Below are positions 1 to 7,148 of a stretch of 7,924 bases of DNA, in pieces. The position numbers and the translations under genes are program-made. The notes below the pieces were generated by a model. That model searched no databases. It was not told the origin of the DNA and saw only the letters and a program-made list of their open reading frames with translations. Source of the DNA: Clostridiales bacterium (GTDB lineage: Bacteria; Bacillota; Clostridia; Oscillospirales; Acutalibacteraceae); NCBI GenBank assembly GCA_012511485.1, contig JAAZFZ010000184.1:1-7924 (forward strand). The letters run 5' to 3'. How positions within the stretch are numbered: position 1 is the stretch's first letter; each line of letters begins with the position of its first letter.

Positions 1-49
1 AGCCGATGCAGACCTGGTCAACGGGTATTCTACCGATTTCGGTTACCTC
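1..49 (-). pseudogene. Continuation of the aconitase frame beyond the TAG (partial at edge)
   Basis: Reading the minus strand in the same frame after the TAG gives EVTEIGRIPVDQVCIG before the window ends. Intact aconitases have a closely similar segment here, leading into the GSCTN motif with the first iron-sulphur cysteine. The stop therefore sits inside an otherwise conserved gene, with no frame change. The rest of the gene lies outside the window, so whether other disabling changes exist cannot be seen. Confidence 0.8.
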
Positions 50-886
50 CTAGACAATGTCGGGCATATGAGGCATTGCAGCCATGGGAGCAAGCTCCGA
101 CAGATTGATTTCAATAACCTCGTCATATTCGGCATCAGAGTCGGGGAGAAGCTCAACCCAATCCTTTTCACGACCCTGTGCTTTTAAAAATTCCCTTGTA
201 ACATCATCGGAAGGGAAAACAGAACTTGTCGCTCCAAGCTCTGCGCCCATATTAGTAATGGTTGCCCTTTCGGGAACGGATAAGGATTTAACACCCTCGC
301 CGCCATATTCGATTATTTTGCCGACTCCACCCTTGACTGTCATAATCTGCAACACTTTGAGTATTATATCCTTAGCGGAAACCCATGGCGAAAGCTTACC
401 CTTGAGGCTCACAAGCACCATTTTCGGCATGGTAATGTAATATGTGCCGCCGCCCATAGCTACGGCAACATCCAGCCCACCCGCACCGATGGCGAGCATC
501 CCTATCCCACCGCCTGTGGGAGTGTGACTGTCTGAGCCTATTAGTGTTTTGCCGGGGATGCCGAACCTTTCAAGGTGAACCTGATGGCAGATTCCGTTGC
601 CGGGGCGTGAAAACCTAACTCCTCTTTTTTTGGCGCAGCTCTGAATAAAACGGTGGTCATCCGCATTTTCAAAGCCTGTCTGAAGGGTATTGTGGTCTAT
701 ATAAGCAACTGAAAGCTCAGTGCGGACTCTTTCAATGCCCATTGCTTCAAATTCAAGATATGCCATTGTGCCGGTTGCATCCTGAGTGAGAGTCTGGTCA
801 ATTCTGATTCCGACTTCGCTGCCGGCTTTCATTTCACCGGAAACGAGGTGGCTTTTAATAAGTTTTTGACCCAAAGTGTAACCCAT
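50..886 (-). CDS. Aconitate hydratase, N-terminal part, cut by an in-frame TAG
   Basis: This is the N-terminal 278 residues of an aconitase, the [4Fe-4S] enzyme that interconverts citrate and isocitrate in the cytoplasm. Visible family signatures are TLTQDATGTMA (residues 32-42), the D-H pair of YIDHNT (64-65), RPGNGICHQ with His101, SDSHTPTGGG with Asp119 and His121, and TNMGAELGAT with Asn212 and Glu216. These match substrate and active-site segments known in aconitases. The start is ATG at 886, because AGGAG lies 8 nt upstream; an in-frame upstream ATG at 931 overlaps the promoter -10 and adds residues unlike the family. Family members of this type are about 640 residues, so the stop falls near 43% of the expected length, before the iron-sulphur cysteines. 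The frame continues past the stop with conserved sequence. As read, the product would lack the cluster ligands and the C-terminal swivelling domain and should be inactive. The identity as aconitase rather than 3-isopropylmalate dehydratase LeuC rests on overall similarity recalled from clostridial aconitases. Confidence 0.9.
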   Translation of the reverse strand: MGYTLGQKLIKSHLVSGEMKAGSEVGIRIDQTLTQDATGTMAYLEFEAMGIERVRTELSVAYIDHNTLQTGFENADDHRFIQSCAKKRGVRFSRPGNGICHQVHLERFGIPGKTLIGSDSHTPTGGGIGMLAIGAGGLDVAVAMGGGTYYITMPKMVLVSLKGKLSPWVSAKDIILKVLQIMTVKGGVGKIIEYGGEGVKSLSVPERATITNMGAELGATSSVFPSDDVTREFLKAQGREKDWVELLPDSDAEYDEVIEINLSELAPMAAMPHMPDIV

Positions 887-894
887 TTTTTCAA

Positions 895-899
895 CTCCT
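895..899 (-). promoter_or_regulatory. Ribosome binding site of the aconitase gene
   Basis: The minus strand reads AGGAG here, 8 nt before the ATG at 886. It decides the start in favour of the MGYTLGQ N-terminus over the in-frame ATG at 931. Confidence 0.8.
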
Positions 900-930
900 A
901 AAAATCTACATATAAATTCATATACATACA

Positions 931-959
931 ATATTAAGCTTTTGGCGTGTTTTTGTCAA
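931..959 (-). promoter_or_regulatory. Sigma-A-type promoter of the aconitase gene
   Basis: On the minus strand a perfect TTGACA (-35, positions 954-959) is separated by exactly 17 bp from TAATAT (-10, positions 931-936). Transcription would start near 925, giving a leader of about 40 nt before the ATG at 886. No clear operator dyad was recognised beside it. Confidence 0.7.
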
Positions 960-1041
960 TTGTATAATGAACTGAAATATGCGTCGAGACGGAATAAATT
1001 GTGTATAAAAATAAAAAAATAACAATGAATGCCTTTGAGTG

Positions 1042-1070
1042 TTGCCCACGCCGGAAAACAGTGGTATAAT
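1042..1070 (+). promoter_or_regulatory. Sigma-A-type promoter of the tepA-uppP-spoIIIE cluster
   Basis: A TTGCCC -35 (1042-1047) and a perfect TATAAT -10 (1065-1070) are separated by 17 bp. Transcription would start near 1077, leaving a leader of about 90 nt before the first gene. The promoter diverges from the aconitase promoter about 85 bp away, so the two could share regulation, but no shared operator is visible. Confidence 0.65.
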
Positions 1071-1122
1071 AAGCATAATGCAAAATATAGAAATATGATT
1101 TTTGCCGTTTAGTTGAAACCTG

Positions 1123-1152
1123 TTCGGGCATAATATACCATTATTGCCGGAA
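1123..1152 (+). promoter_or_regulatory. Stem-loop in the leader of the tepA-like gene
   Basis: TTC-G-GGCA-TAAT (1123-1134) can pair with ATTA-T-TGCC-G-GAA (1140-1152) around the loop ATACC, with one G/G mismatch and one bulged T. The stem ends just before the weak ribosome binding site GAAGG (1155-1159). No T-tract follows, so it is not a rho-independent terminator. It may affect translation or mRNA stability; that role is inferred. Confidence 0.4.
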
Positions 1153-1167
1153 ATGAAGGTTTGACTT

Positions 1168-2004
1168 TTGAACACTGATAATTACGGAAATCTTTTTATT
1201 GACCCTTCGGAATTGCTTTGCGACGCTGAGGCAAGCAACGAGAATCCCCAAAACGATAAAGAAAATAAAAGCGTCGAAAATCCCTTAAATGATAATGACC
1301 AGAAGAACAATAACAATGATTCTCAAAATAATAACAAAATAATTGAATCGAGTTCAATTACCGTTGAGAAAAACGGGCATTTAATTCAGTCGATGACCAT
1401 AATCGGGGAGATTGAGGGGCATTACGCTTTGCCTGCACAGACAAAAACAACCAAGTATGAGCATGTTATCCCTCAGCTTGTTGCGATTGATGAGAGTAAG
1501 GATATTGAAGGCTTGCTCATTATCCTCAACACCGTCGGTGGTGATATTGAGGCAGGTCTTGCAATTGCAGAGCTTATTGCGGGCATGAGAAAACCGACTG
1601 TTTCTCTGGTGCTCGGAGGCGGCCATTCAATTGGAGTTCCGCTTGCTGTAGCTGCTGACTGTTCATTTATCACTCTTTCAGCAACCATGACCATTCATCC
1701 CGTAAGAATGAACGGTCTTGTTCTCGGAGTGCCTCAGACAATGTCCTATTTTGAGCAGATGCAGGAGAGGATTGTTCGTTTTGTCGCAAACAATTCTCAT
1801 ATTGACCCGGATAAATTCCGACAGATGATGCACGAAACGGGGCAGCTTGTTATGGATTTGGGGACGGTCCTCAAGGGTGAGGACGCCGTGAGTGTCGGAC
1901 TTATTGACAATGTAGGCAGCTTATCCGATGCAGTCGACTGCCTTGAAGCATTGATAGATAATAATCAAAATCAAAATCAAAATCAAAATCAAAATCAAAA
2001 CTAG
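1168..2004 (+). CDS. tepA: ClpP-fold serine protease of the TepA (YmfB) family
   Basis: This 278-residue protein belongs to the ClpP/crotonase-like group represented by Bacillus subtilis TepA, described as a translocation-enhancing protein and encoded next to spoIIIE there. Residues about 70-265 form the ClpP-like domain: GEIEGHY, TKYEHVIPQ, LLIILNTVGGDIEAGLAIAE, LVLGGGHSIGVP and TMTIHPVR. By position, the catalytic triad would be Ser154, His177 and probably Asp230 (in VMDLGT). The N-terminal 55 residues or so are rich in Asn, Asp and Lys and look disordered. The C-terminus is N-(NQ)6-N, encoded by a hexanucleotide repeat. No signal peptide is seen, so it is likely cytoplasmic. The start is TTG at 1168: an in-frame TGA lies at 1162-1164 and GAAGG sits 8 nt upstream. 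The gene ends 17 nt before uppP. The family is clear; the true substrate is unknown. Confidence 0.88.
   Translation: MNTDNYGNLFIDPSELLCDAEASNENPQNDKENKSVENPLNDNDQKNNNNDSQNNNKIIESSSITVEKNGHLIQSMTIIGEIEGHYALPAQTKTTKYEHVIPQLVAIDESKDIEGLLIILNTVGGDIEAGLAIAELIAGMRKPTVSLVLGGGHSIGVPLAVAADCSFITLSATMTIHPVRMNGLVLGVPQTMSYFEQMQERIVRFVANNSHIDPDKFRQMMHETGQLVMDLGTVLKGEDAVSVGLIDNVGSLSDAVDCLEALIDNNQNQNQNQNQNQN
1963..1998 (+). repeat. Hexanucleotide repeat (AATCAA)x6 in the tepA 3' end
   Basis: Six perfect AATCAA units lie in frame, encoding six Asn-Gln pairs, flanked by AAT before and AAC TAG after. Because the unit is 6 bp, slippage would change the tail length without shifting the frame. Asn- and Gln-rich tails of this kind are not part of the ClpP fold. 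Confidence 0.95.
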
Positions 2005-2021
2005 AGGTTCGGTGATTTTAT

Positions 2022-2903
2022 TTGACAATTTTCAAAGCCATTATTCTGGGTTTCGTTCAGGGCGTAACGGAGTTTTTGCCAATTTCATCAAGCGGGCATT
2101 TATCGGTATTTCAGCACTTTCTGGGTACAAGCGGCGAGAACTCCCTGCTGTTTTCGGTGCTGTTACATATTGGCACTTTGATAGCCGTTCTAGCAGTTTA
2201 CTATAAAACTGTTATCGAGCTTATAAAAGAGTTTTTTATACTTATTCGAGATATTTTTACAGGCAAATTTAAATTTAAGCAAATGAGCGAGCCGAGACAT
2301 ATGCTCTTGATGTTCGTTATTTCATGTATGCCGCTATTACTTCTGCTTATACCTATCGGCGGCGGCAGAAACCTTATGGATGCTTTGGGTGGCCTTGCGG
2401 AGGATAAGGATATTTTCGTTGAGGGTATTTGCTTTCTTTTCACTGCATTCCTATTGCTTTTTGGTTCATGGCGGGTAAAGAATATGAAAAGGCTGCGTAA
2501 AAGGGTTGAACCAAAGGATGCCGTTGCAATCGGCTTTGCTCAGGCGGTTGCCGCAGGCTTTCCCGGAATCTCCCGTTCGGGCTCAACCATTTCCGCAGGT
2601 CTTATCAGAGGCGTTTCAAAAGGCTATCTGGTAAGGTATTCCTTTATTTTGGGTATTCCTGCGATTCTTGCCGCTAGTGCAGTTGAGGTAAAGGATGCGG
2701 TTGAAGTAGGCAGCTCACTTGAGCTTTTGCCAACAATTGTCGGAGTTCTCGTTGCCGCCGTTGTTGGGATTGCGGCAATAAAAATTCTTGAATGGCTCGT
2801 TAAAAGCGATAAGTTCAAATTCTTTGGTTACTATTGCCTTGCCATTGGTATTATTGTAATTATTGCCGGAATTCTTGAAAAAACAGGCATCATTGCCGTT
2901 TAA
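2022..2903 (+). CDS. uppP: Undecaprenyl-diphosphatase UppP (BacA family)
   Basis: This 293-residue polytopic membrane enzyme dephosphorylates undecaprenyl pyrophosphate to the monophosphate carrier used for peptidoglycan and wall-polymer synthesis; overproduction in this family gives bacitracin resistance. Both family signatures are present: QGVTEFLPISSSGH near the N-terminus (Gln13, Glu17, His26) and PGISRSGST (181-189, with Arg185). Gln13 stands where Escherichia coli BacA has Glu17, a variation I recall as common in Gram-positive members. Several hydrophobic segments follow, the last ending near the C-terminus. The start is TTG at 2022, with GGTGA (2011-2015) 6 nt upstream. It lies 17 nt after tepA and 24 nt before the spoIIIE ATG, so co-transcription is likely. 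Length is normal for the family, and nothing is missing. Confidence 0.95.
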   Translation: MTIFKAIILGFVQGVTEFLPISSSGHLSVFQHFLGTSGENSLLFSVLLHIGTLIAVLAVYYKTVIELIKEFFILIRDIFTGKFKFKQMSEPRHMLLMFVISCMPLLLLLIPIGGGRNLMDALGGLAEDKDIFVEGICFLFTAFLLLFGSWRVKNMKRLRKRVEPKDAVAIGFAQAVAAGFPGISRSGSTISAGLIRGVSKGYLVRYSFILGIPAILAASAVEVKDAVEVGSSLELLPTIVGVLVAAVVGIAAIKILEWLVKSDKFKFFGYYCLAIGIIVIIAGILEKTGIIAV

Positions 2904-2917
2904 TTATTATAATATTT

Positions 2918-2923
2918 GGAGAG
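2918..2923 (+). promoter_or_regulatory. Ribosome binding site of spoIIIE
   Basis: GGAGAG lies just before the ATG at 2928. It supports that ATG over the in-frame TTG at 2916, which overlaps the site itself. Confidence 0.75.
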
Positions 2924-2927
2924 AAAT

Positions 2928-5504
2928 ATGGCTCAGTCAACAAAGAGGAAGTCTTCAAAAAACAATTCAAAAAGCAAACCGCAGGCACGAAGCGGCGGTA
3001 ACACAGCAAAGAACACAAAGCCCGAAATGACTTCGGTACAGCGTCAGAAGCTGGCTGTAGTCCTCATGGGCATATCTGCCTTTCTGCTCTGCATCGTCTT
3101 TATTGAAGGGCAGAGCGTATGGCTGTGGTTGCATAACGCTTTGCTCGGAGCATTCGGATTTTGTGCCTATTTGATGCCGCTGATGCTCATTTATATTGCT
3201 GTGGTTGCCGCCTTAGACAAGCCTTTGGGGAGCGTATCCTCAAAGCTCGTTGGGACGGGTATTCTCATTATTCTTATCGGCGGTGCAATACACATCTTTT
3301 TAAAAGATGAGTTATATCTGCTGAATGAGGGAATTACTGCTCAGATGAAAAATGCGTGGGCGGCAGATAGCTATGTCAGCAGCGGTGGTGTCATCGGTGC
3401 GTTGTTTGGCGGTACTCTCACAGAGCTTTTCGGTAAAAAAGGTGCGGGTATAACCGTTATAATTATGATGATTATCGGCATAATGCTGCTGACAGGCATA
3501 AGCCTAATCAATCTCTACAGAGCGTTGGCAATGCCCGTAAAGAAAGTCGCAACTCTTACAGATGAAAGAATGGAGAATAATCTTAAAAGGCAGGAGCTTC
3601 GCAGACTAAAGGCAGAAGAAAAAGCCGAGGCGGCTGCAAATGAAAAAAAAGCGAGCAAAAAAGATAATAGGATACCCTCAGTTGAGGTCGGCCCGGATGC
3701 CACACCTGAATTCAGTATGGAAGACAGTTTTCCGCACGACTTCATATCAACCGAAATGCCTAAGGATATACTCAATACAGAAATCCCCGCCATGCCTTCG
3801 GCCTTCGGCTTTTTTGATAAGACAGCGGTTGAGAATGACCTTGCCTCCGAGCCGGTGCCGATAGAATCTATTCTTTCGGGAGAAAGCACGCAGGAAGTCA
3901 AAAAAGAATCAAAAAATAAAGCCAATAAAAAAGATGGCGATGCCGAGGGTCTTATTTTCACGACTGCCAAAAACGAATCAAAAAAAATACAAAAGTATAA
4001 GCTTCCGCCGATTGATTGTCTGAATGAATCCAATTCATCGGGCTTCTCCTCCAATGCCGAAGAAATTGAAATAAACTCAAGGAAGCTTATAGATACGCTC
4101 AACAGCTTTGGAGTCAAGGCAAGAATTCTGGATGTTTTCAGAGGGCCTTCCGTCACACGGTATGAGCTTTTGCCGGCAGAAGGAGTCAAAATCAGCAAAA
4201 TCACAAATCTTTCAGACGATATTGCAATGCGCCTTGCCGCAACAGGCGTCAGAATAGAAGCACCGATTCCCGGCAAAGCTGCTATTGGCATAGAAATCCC
4301 GAATAAGTCAAAATCAATGGTCACTATGAGGGAAATAATTGATACTCCGCTTTTTAAAACTGCAAAAAGCAAGCTCAATGTTGCTCTTGGCAAGGATATT
4401 ACAGGCAATGCCAAATGTGCTGACCTTGCCAAAATGCCGCACCTGCTTATTGCAGGCACAACAGGCTCGGGCAAATCCGTTTGCTTAAATTCAATGATAC
4501 TCAGTATTCTTTATAATGCCACGCCTGATGAAGTCAAGCTCCTTATGATTGACCCGAAACAGGTTGAGTTCACTGTATATAACGGTATTCCACACCTGCT
4601 TGTTCCCGTTGTTTCTGATGCGAGGAAGGCTGCCGGTGCCTTGGGCTGGGCAGTATCAGAAATGCTCAAGAGATATAATCTTTTTACCGAAAAAAATGTC
4701 AGGGATATTACAGGCTATAACCGCATTGCCGAAAGAACCGACGGCATGGAACCAATGAGCAGGGTAGTCATATTTATTGATGAGCTTTCGGACCTTATGA
4801 TGGTAGCCCCCAATGAGGTTGAGGATTCTATCTGCCGCCTTGCTCAAATGGCCCGTGCCGCAGGTATGCACCTTGTTATTGCAACGCAAAGGCCCTCAGT
4901 CGATGTTATCACGGGCATTATCAAGGCAAACATTCCGAGCAGAATAGCTCTATATGTTTCCTCTCAGGTTGATTCAAGAACAATTATTGACATGGCGGGA
5001 GCGGAAAAGCTTCTGGGCTATGGCGATATGCTGTTTGACCCAGTCGGAATATCAAAGCCGGTCAGAATTCAGGGCTGCTATGTTTCCGAAGCTGAGGTTG
5101 AAAAGGTTGTCAACTTTATCAAAAATCAAGTGAACAAGGCAGAATATGATGACAATATCATGCAGGAAATAGAGAAGAATGCAGATAATACAAAGAAAAA
5201 AGGCACTTCCATGAATAACGGAAACCGTGATGAGGGAGCGGATGTTATGTATAATAAAGCTGTTGAAGTAGTAGTTGAGGCTCAGATGGCATCAACAACG
5301 CTGCTTCAGAGGCGCTTAAAGCTGGGCTATGCCAGAGCAGCAAGAATTGTTGACGAGCTTGAGGAAAAAGGCATTGTAGGTCCGTTTGAGGGCAGCAAGC
5401 CACGCAAGGTTCTGATTACAAAACAACAGTGGATGGAAATGAACGCTCTTTCAGCGCAATCAGTTCCGTCAGATGATAATGAAGAAGAAATAACAGTGCA
5501 GTAG
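2928..5504 (+). CDS. spoIIIE: DNA translocase SpoIIIE/FtsK
   Basis: This 858-residue membrane-bound hexameric ATPase pumps chromosomal DNA through the division or sporulation septum. After a basic N-terminus, hydrophobic segments lie at about 41-59, 71-95, 107-124 and 172-196, with a weaker one near 153-165. A charged low-complexity linker follows to about 365. The alpha/beta motor carries Walker A GTTGSGKS (510-517), Walker B VVIFIDE (613-619) and the signature ATQRPSVDVITGIIKANIPSRIA, all intact. From about 775 to 840 a winged-helix gamma domain (YNKAVEVVVEAQMASTTLLQRRLKLGYARAARIVDELE) is seen; in this family it reads polar KOPS/SRS DNA sequences. Length is typical (Bacillus SpoIIIE is near 790), the extra being mostly linker. 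Whether the organism uses it in sporulation or general division cannot be told from sequence. Adjacency to a tepA-like gene matches the Bacillus arrangement, except that uppP lies between. Confidence 0.96.
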   Translation: MAQSTKRKSSKNNSKSKPQARSGGNTAKNTKPEMTSVQRQKLAVVLMGISAFLLCIVFIEGQSVWLWLHNALLGAFGFCAYLMPLMLIYIAVVAALDKPLGSVSSKLVGTGILIILIGGAIHIFLKDELYLLNEGITAQMKNAWAADSYVSSGGVIGALFGGTLTELFGKKGAGITVIIMMIIGIMLLTGISLINLYRALAMPVKKVATLTDERMENNLKRQELRRLKAEEKAEAAANEKKASKKDNRIPSVEVGPDATPEFSMEDSFPHDFISTEMPKDILNTEIPAMPSAFGFFDKTAVENDLASEPVPIESILSGESTQEVKKESKNKANKKDGDAEGLIFTTAKNESKKIQKYKLPPIDCLNESNSSGFSSNAEEIEINSRKLIDTLNSFGVKARILDVFRGPSVTRYELLPAEGVKISKITNLSDDIAMRLAATGVRIEAPIPGKAAIGIEIPNKSKSMVTMREIIDTPLFKTAKSKLNVALGKDITGNAKCADLAKMPHLLIAGTTGSGKSVCLNSMILSILYNATPDEVKLLMIDPKQVEFTVYNGIPHLLVPVVSDARKAAGALGWAVSEMLKRYNLFTEKNVRDITGYNRIAERTDGMEPMSRVVIFIDELSDLMMVAPNEVEDSICRLAQMARAAGMHLVIATQRPSVDVITGIIKANIPSRIALYVSSQVDSRTIIDMAGAEKLLGYGDMLFDPVGISKPVRIQGCYVSEAEVEKVVNFIKNQVNKAEYDDNIMQEIEKNADNTKKKGTSMNNGNRDEGADVMYNKAVEVVVEAQMASTTLLQRRLKLGYARAARIVDELEEKGIVGPFEGSKPRKVLITKQQWMEMNALSAQSVPSDDNEEEITVQ

Positions 5505-5593
5505 TTTTCGCAGTCGTCTGAAGGCTGAAAAACTTTGTACCGTAACGGCTTTGCGTTATGCTTAATAAAGATTCCCGTCGGGGTTGCGGCAGT

Positions 5594-5599
5594 AAGGAG
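5594..5599 (+). promoter_or_regulatory. Ribosome binding site of the MBL-fold gene
   Basis: AAGGAG lies 10 nt before the ATG at 5610. It favours that start over an in-frame TTG at 5535, which has no good ribosome binding site and would put about 25 unusual residues before the membrane anchor. Confidence 0.7.
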
Positions 5600-5609
5600 C
5601 AATATCAGC

Positions 5610-6560
5610 ATGAGGTCAAGAAGAAAAAGCGTTAATAAAAAAACTGTTTTTCTTTCAACGGCAATAGCAGTAGCTTTATTTGTTTCCCTTATAATAACAA
5701 CATTTTCAAAGCTGAATATCGACCTGCTTCCTGACTGGGGCAGTATTTTCAATGATACAGTCCTTGCAACGCAAGGAATTAAAGCTCCTGACGACCCGCT
5801 GACCGTCCATTTTATCGATGTAGGTCAGGGCGACTGCATATTAATAAAATATGAGTCAACCAATATCCTTATTGATTCAGGCGAAAAAGGCAACGGGGAT
5901 ACAGTTACAAACTATCTTGATCATCAGGGAATTGAAACACTTGATTATGTTATTGCAACCCATCCTCATTCCGACCACATCGGCAGTATGCCGGAGGTTT
6001 TTGAAGAATTTAAGGTTAATAATGTTCTGATACCGAGGCTACCTCATAATAATGTCGCATCAACAAAAACATACGAAAGTTTTTTATCCTGCATATCAGC
6101 TTCTGGAGCGAAAGCCTCATACGCCGCTGTGGGGGAAGGATATGTCTCAGGTGAAATGAGCTTTGAAATTCTGGCGCCGTTAACCCAATATGAGGAGCTC
6201 AACAATATGTCTGTTGTCATAAGGCTTGATTTCGGCGAAACCTCATTTCTTTTCACAGGCGATGCACAAAATGAATCCGAAAATGCAATGCTCAAAAGCG
6301 GGGCTAATCTTGATGTTGATGTCCTCAAGTCGGGCCACCACGGCAGTCGGTATTCAAGCTCAACTCAATTTCTTCAGGCAGTGTCGCCCGAGCTTACGGT
6401 AATTTCATGCGGAGAGAGCAATTCCTACGGCCACCCGCATGAAGAAACTCTTAAACGGCTTGAGAATTTGAGCTCAGAGGTTTTAAGAACTGACCTTGCG
6501 GGGACAATTGTCTTAGGGAGTGACGGCAAAGCTCTCAGCATAACTTGCGAAAAAAACTAA
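5610..6560 (+). CDS. Membrane-anchored MBL-fold hydrolase, ComEC C-terminal-like
   Basis: This 316-residue protein has a basic N-terminus and one hydrophobic segment (about 11-33), then a metallo-beta-lactamase domain, presumably displayed outside the membrane. Metal-binding motifs are complete: HPHSDH (His118, His120, Asp122, His123), TGDA (Asp218), and SGHHGS (His243-His244), followed by SYGHPHEE. The opening LTVHFIDVGQGDCILI is typical of the COG2333 group, which corresponds to the C-terminal domain of the competence protein ComEC. The ComEC channel domain is absent, so this is a stand-alone form; its substrate is unknown, though a nuclease or phosphodiesterase role has been proposed for ComEC MBL domains. 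It begins 105 nt after spoIIIE, and a DUF3006 gene starts 13 nt after its stop, a pairing I recall in other Firmicutes. It may share the upstream transcript, since no clear terminator separates it from spoIIIE. Confidence 0.88.
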   Translation: MRSRRKSVNKKTVFLSTAIAVALFVSLIITTFSKLNIDLLPDWGSIFNDTVLATQGIKAPDDPLTVHFIDVGQGDCILIKYESTNILIDSGEKGNGDTVTNYLDHQGIETLDYVIATHPHSDHIGSMPEVFEEFKVNNVLIPRLPHNNVASTKTYESFLSCISASGAKASYAAVGEGYVSGEMSFEILAPLTQYEELNNMSVVIRLDFGETSFLFTGDAQNESENAMLKSGANLDVDVLKSGHHGSRYSSSTQFLQAVSPELTVISCGESNSYGHPHEETLKRLENLSSEVLRTDLAGTIVLGSDGKALSITCEKN

Positions 6561-6573
6561 ACGGAGGCTTGTT

Positions 6574-6795
6574 GTGGAAAAGATTATCATTGACCGTTTT
6601 GAGGGAGATATTGCGGTTTGTGAGCGTGATGATTGCTCCATGATTAATATTCAGAAAAGTAAACTGCCAAAGGGAGTAAGGGTTGGCAACATACTTATCA
6701 TTGATGATAGCGGAAACATTAAAATAGATGTGCAGGAGGAATTGCGCCGAAAGGAACAGATTCTCAGAATGCAGCAACAAATTTTCGGTGACTGA
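6574..6795 (+). CDS. DUF3006 family small protein
   Basis: This is a 73-residue soluble protein with no signal peptide or membrane segment. The pattern IIDRFEGDIAVCERDD...MINIQKSKLPKGVRVGNILIID matches the DUF3006 family, which I recall often directly follows MBL-fold ComEC-like genes. The C-terminal 20 residues or so are charged and probably helical (EELRRKEQILRMQQQ). The start is GTG at 6574, with GGAGG (6563-6567) 6 nt upstream, the strongest ribosome binding site in the cluster. It lies 13 nt after the MBL gene, so the two are very likely co-translated from one mRNA. The biochemical function is unknown; context suggests a partner or regulator of the MBL protein. Confidence 0.82.
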   Translation: MEKIIIDRFEGDIAVCERDDCSMINIQKSKLPKGVRVGNILIIDDSGNIKIDVQEELRRKEQILRMQQQIFGD

Positions 6796-6855
6796 GTCTA
6801 AGCATTGCCGATTAGTTAATGTCTCCCGAATAAAACCGAATATCGTTACAAAATA

Positions 6856-6898
6856 CCACTTGGTTAATCTGCTAATCACAGTAACCGAGTGGCTTTTT
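6856..6898 (+). terminator. Rho-independent terminator after the DUF3006 gene
   Basis: CCACTTGGTTA (6856-6866) pairs with TAACCGAGTGG (6882-6892) over 11 bp, one of them a T-G pair, around a 15-nt loop. It is followed by CTTTTTG. It lies 60 nt after the DUF3006 stop and closes the plus-strand cluster. Confidence 0.82.
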
Positions 6899-7148
6899 GT
6901 GAAATCTGGCATAGCATTAAATTATTATAATTATTTAGAATTATTACCTTATCTTGGGCATAAAACGTAGCGTTTACTGGCGAAATATTATAGTTTAAAA
7001 CTAAATTTAACAAAATCTTAATACGCAAAATTCGACAAGAAAATACAAAATACAACAATAAAACTCCCAAAAACAGTATCTTTAACAAAAAAATGGATAA
7101 ATATTTACATTATAAAGTAAAATCCTGAATAAAAAGCTTAAATTATCA
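6899..7148. other. AT-rich spacer without a recognisable gene
   Basis: This 250-bp stretch is strongly AT-rich with many A and T runs and short palindromes. No reading frame here has a credible ribosome binding site plus protein-like composition. One inverted repeat, TTTAC-N8-GTAAA (7104-7121), stands out and is loosely echoed at the promoter at 7149. It appears to be an upstream regulatory or spacer region of the surface-protein gene. Confidence 0.5.

Noticed and set aside
50..52. Pyrrolysine insertion at the aconitase TAG
   Set aside because: Pyrrolysine is known mainly in methylamine methyltransferases and needs pylTS, not visible here; the residue is not in the active site. A mutation or read error is simpler.
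3515..4474. 319-codon open frame on the minus strand opposite spoIIIE
   Set aside because: It is antisense to a strongly conserved coding region, has Ser/Leu-rich composition typical of reverse reading, and no matching ribosome binding site or family.
5541..5560. Hairpin CGTAACG/CGTTATG between spoIIIE and the MBL gene as a terminator
   Set aside because: The 7-bp stem has a T-G pair and is not followed by a T-tract, so it does not support termination; it may be chance.
5536..5562. Possible internal promoter (TTGTAC with TATGCT) before the MBL gene
   Set aside because: Both boxes match consensus poorly and the spacer is 16 bp; not better than chance.
5327..5752. 141-codon minus-strand frame across the spoIIIE end and the gap
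   Set aside because: It overlaps the gamma domain of spoIIIE and the start of the MBL gene on the other strand and resembles no protein family.
6728..6970. 80-codon plus-strand frame overlapping the DUF3006 end
   Set aside because: It is in a different frame from DUF3006, lacks a good ribosome binding site, and runs through the terminator hairpin.
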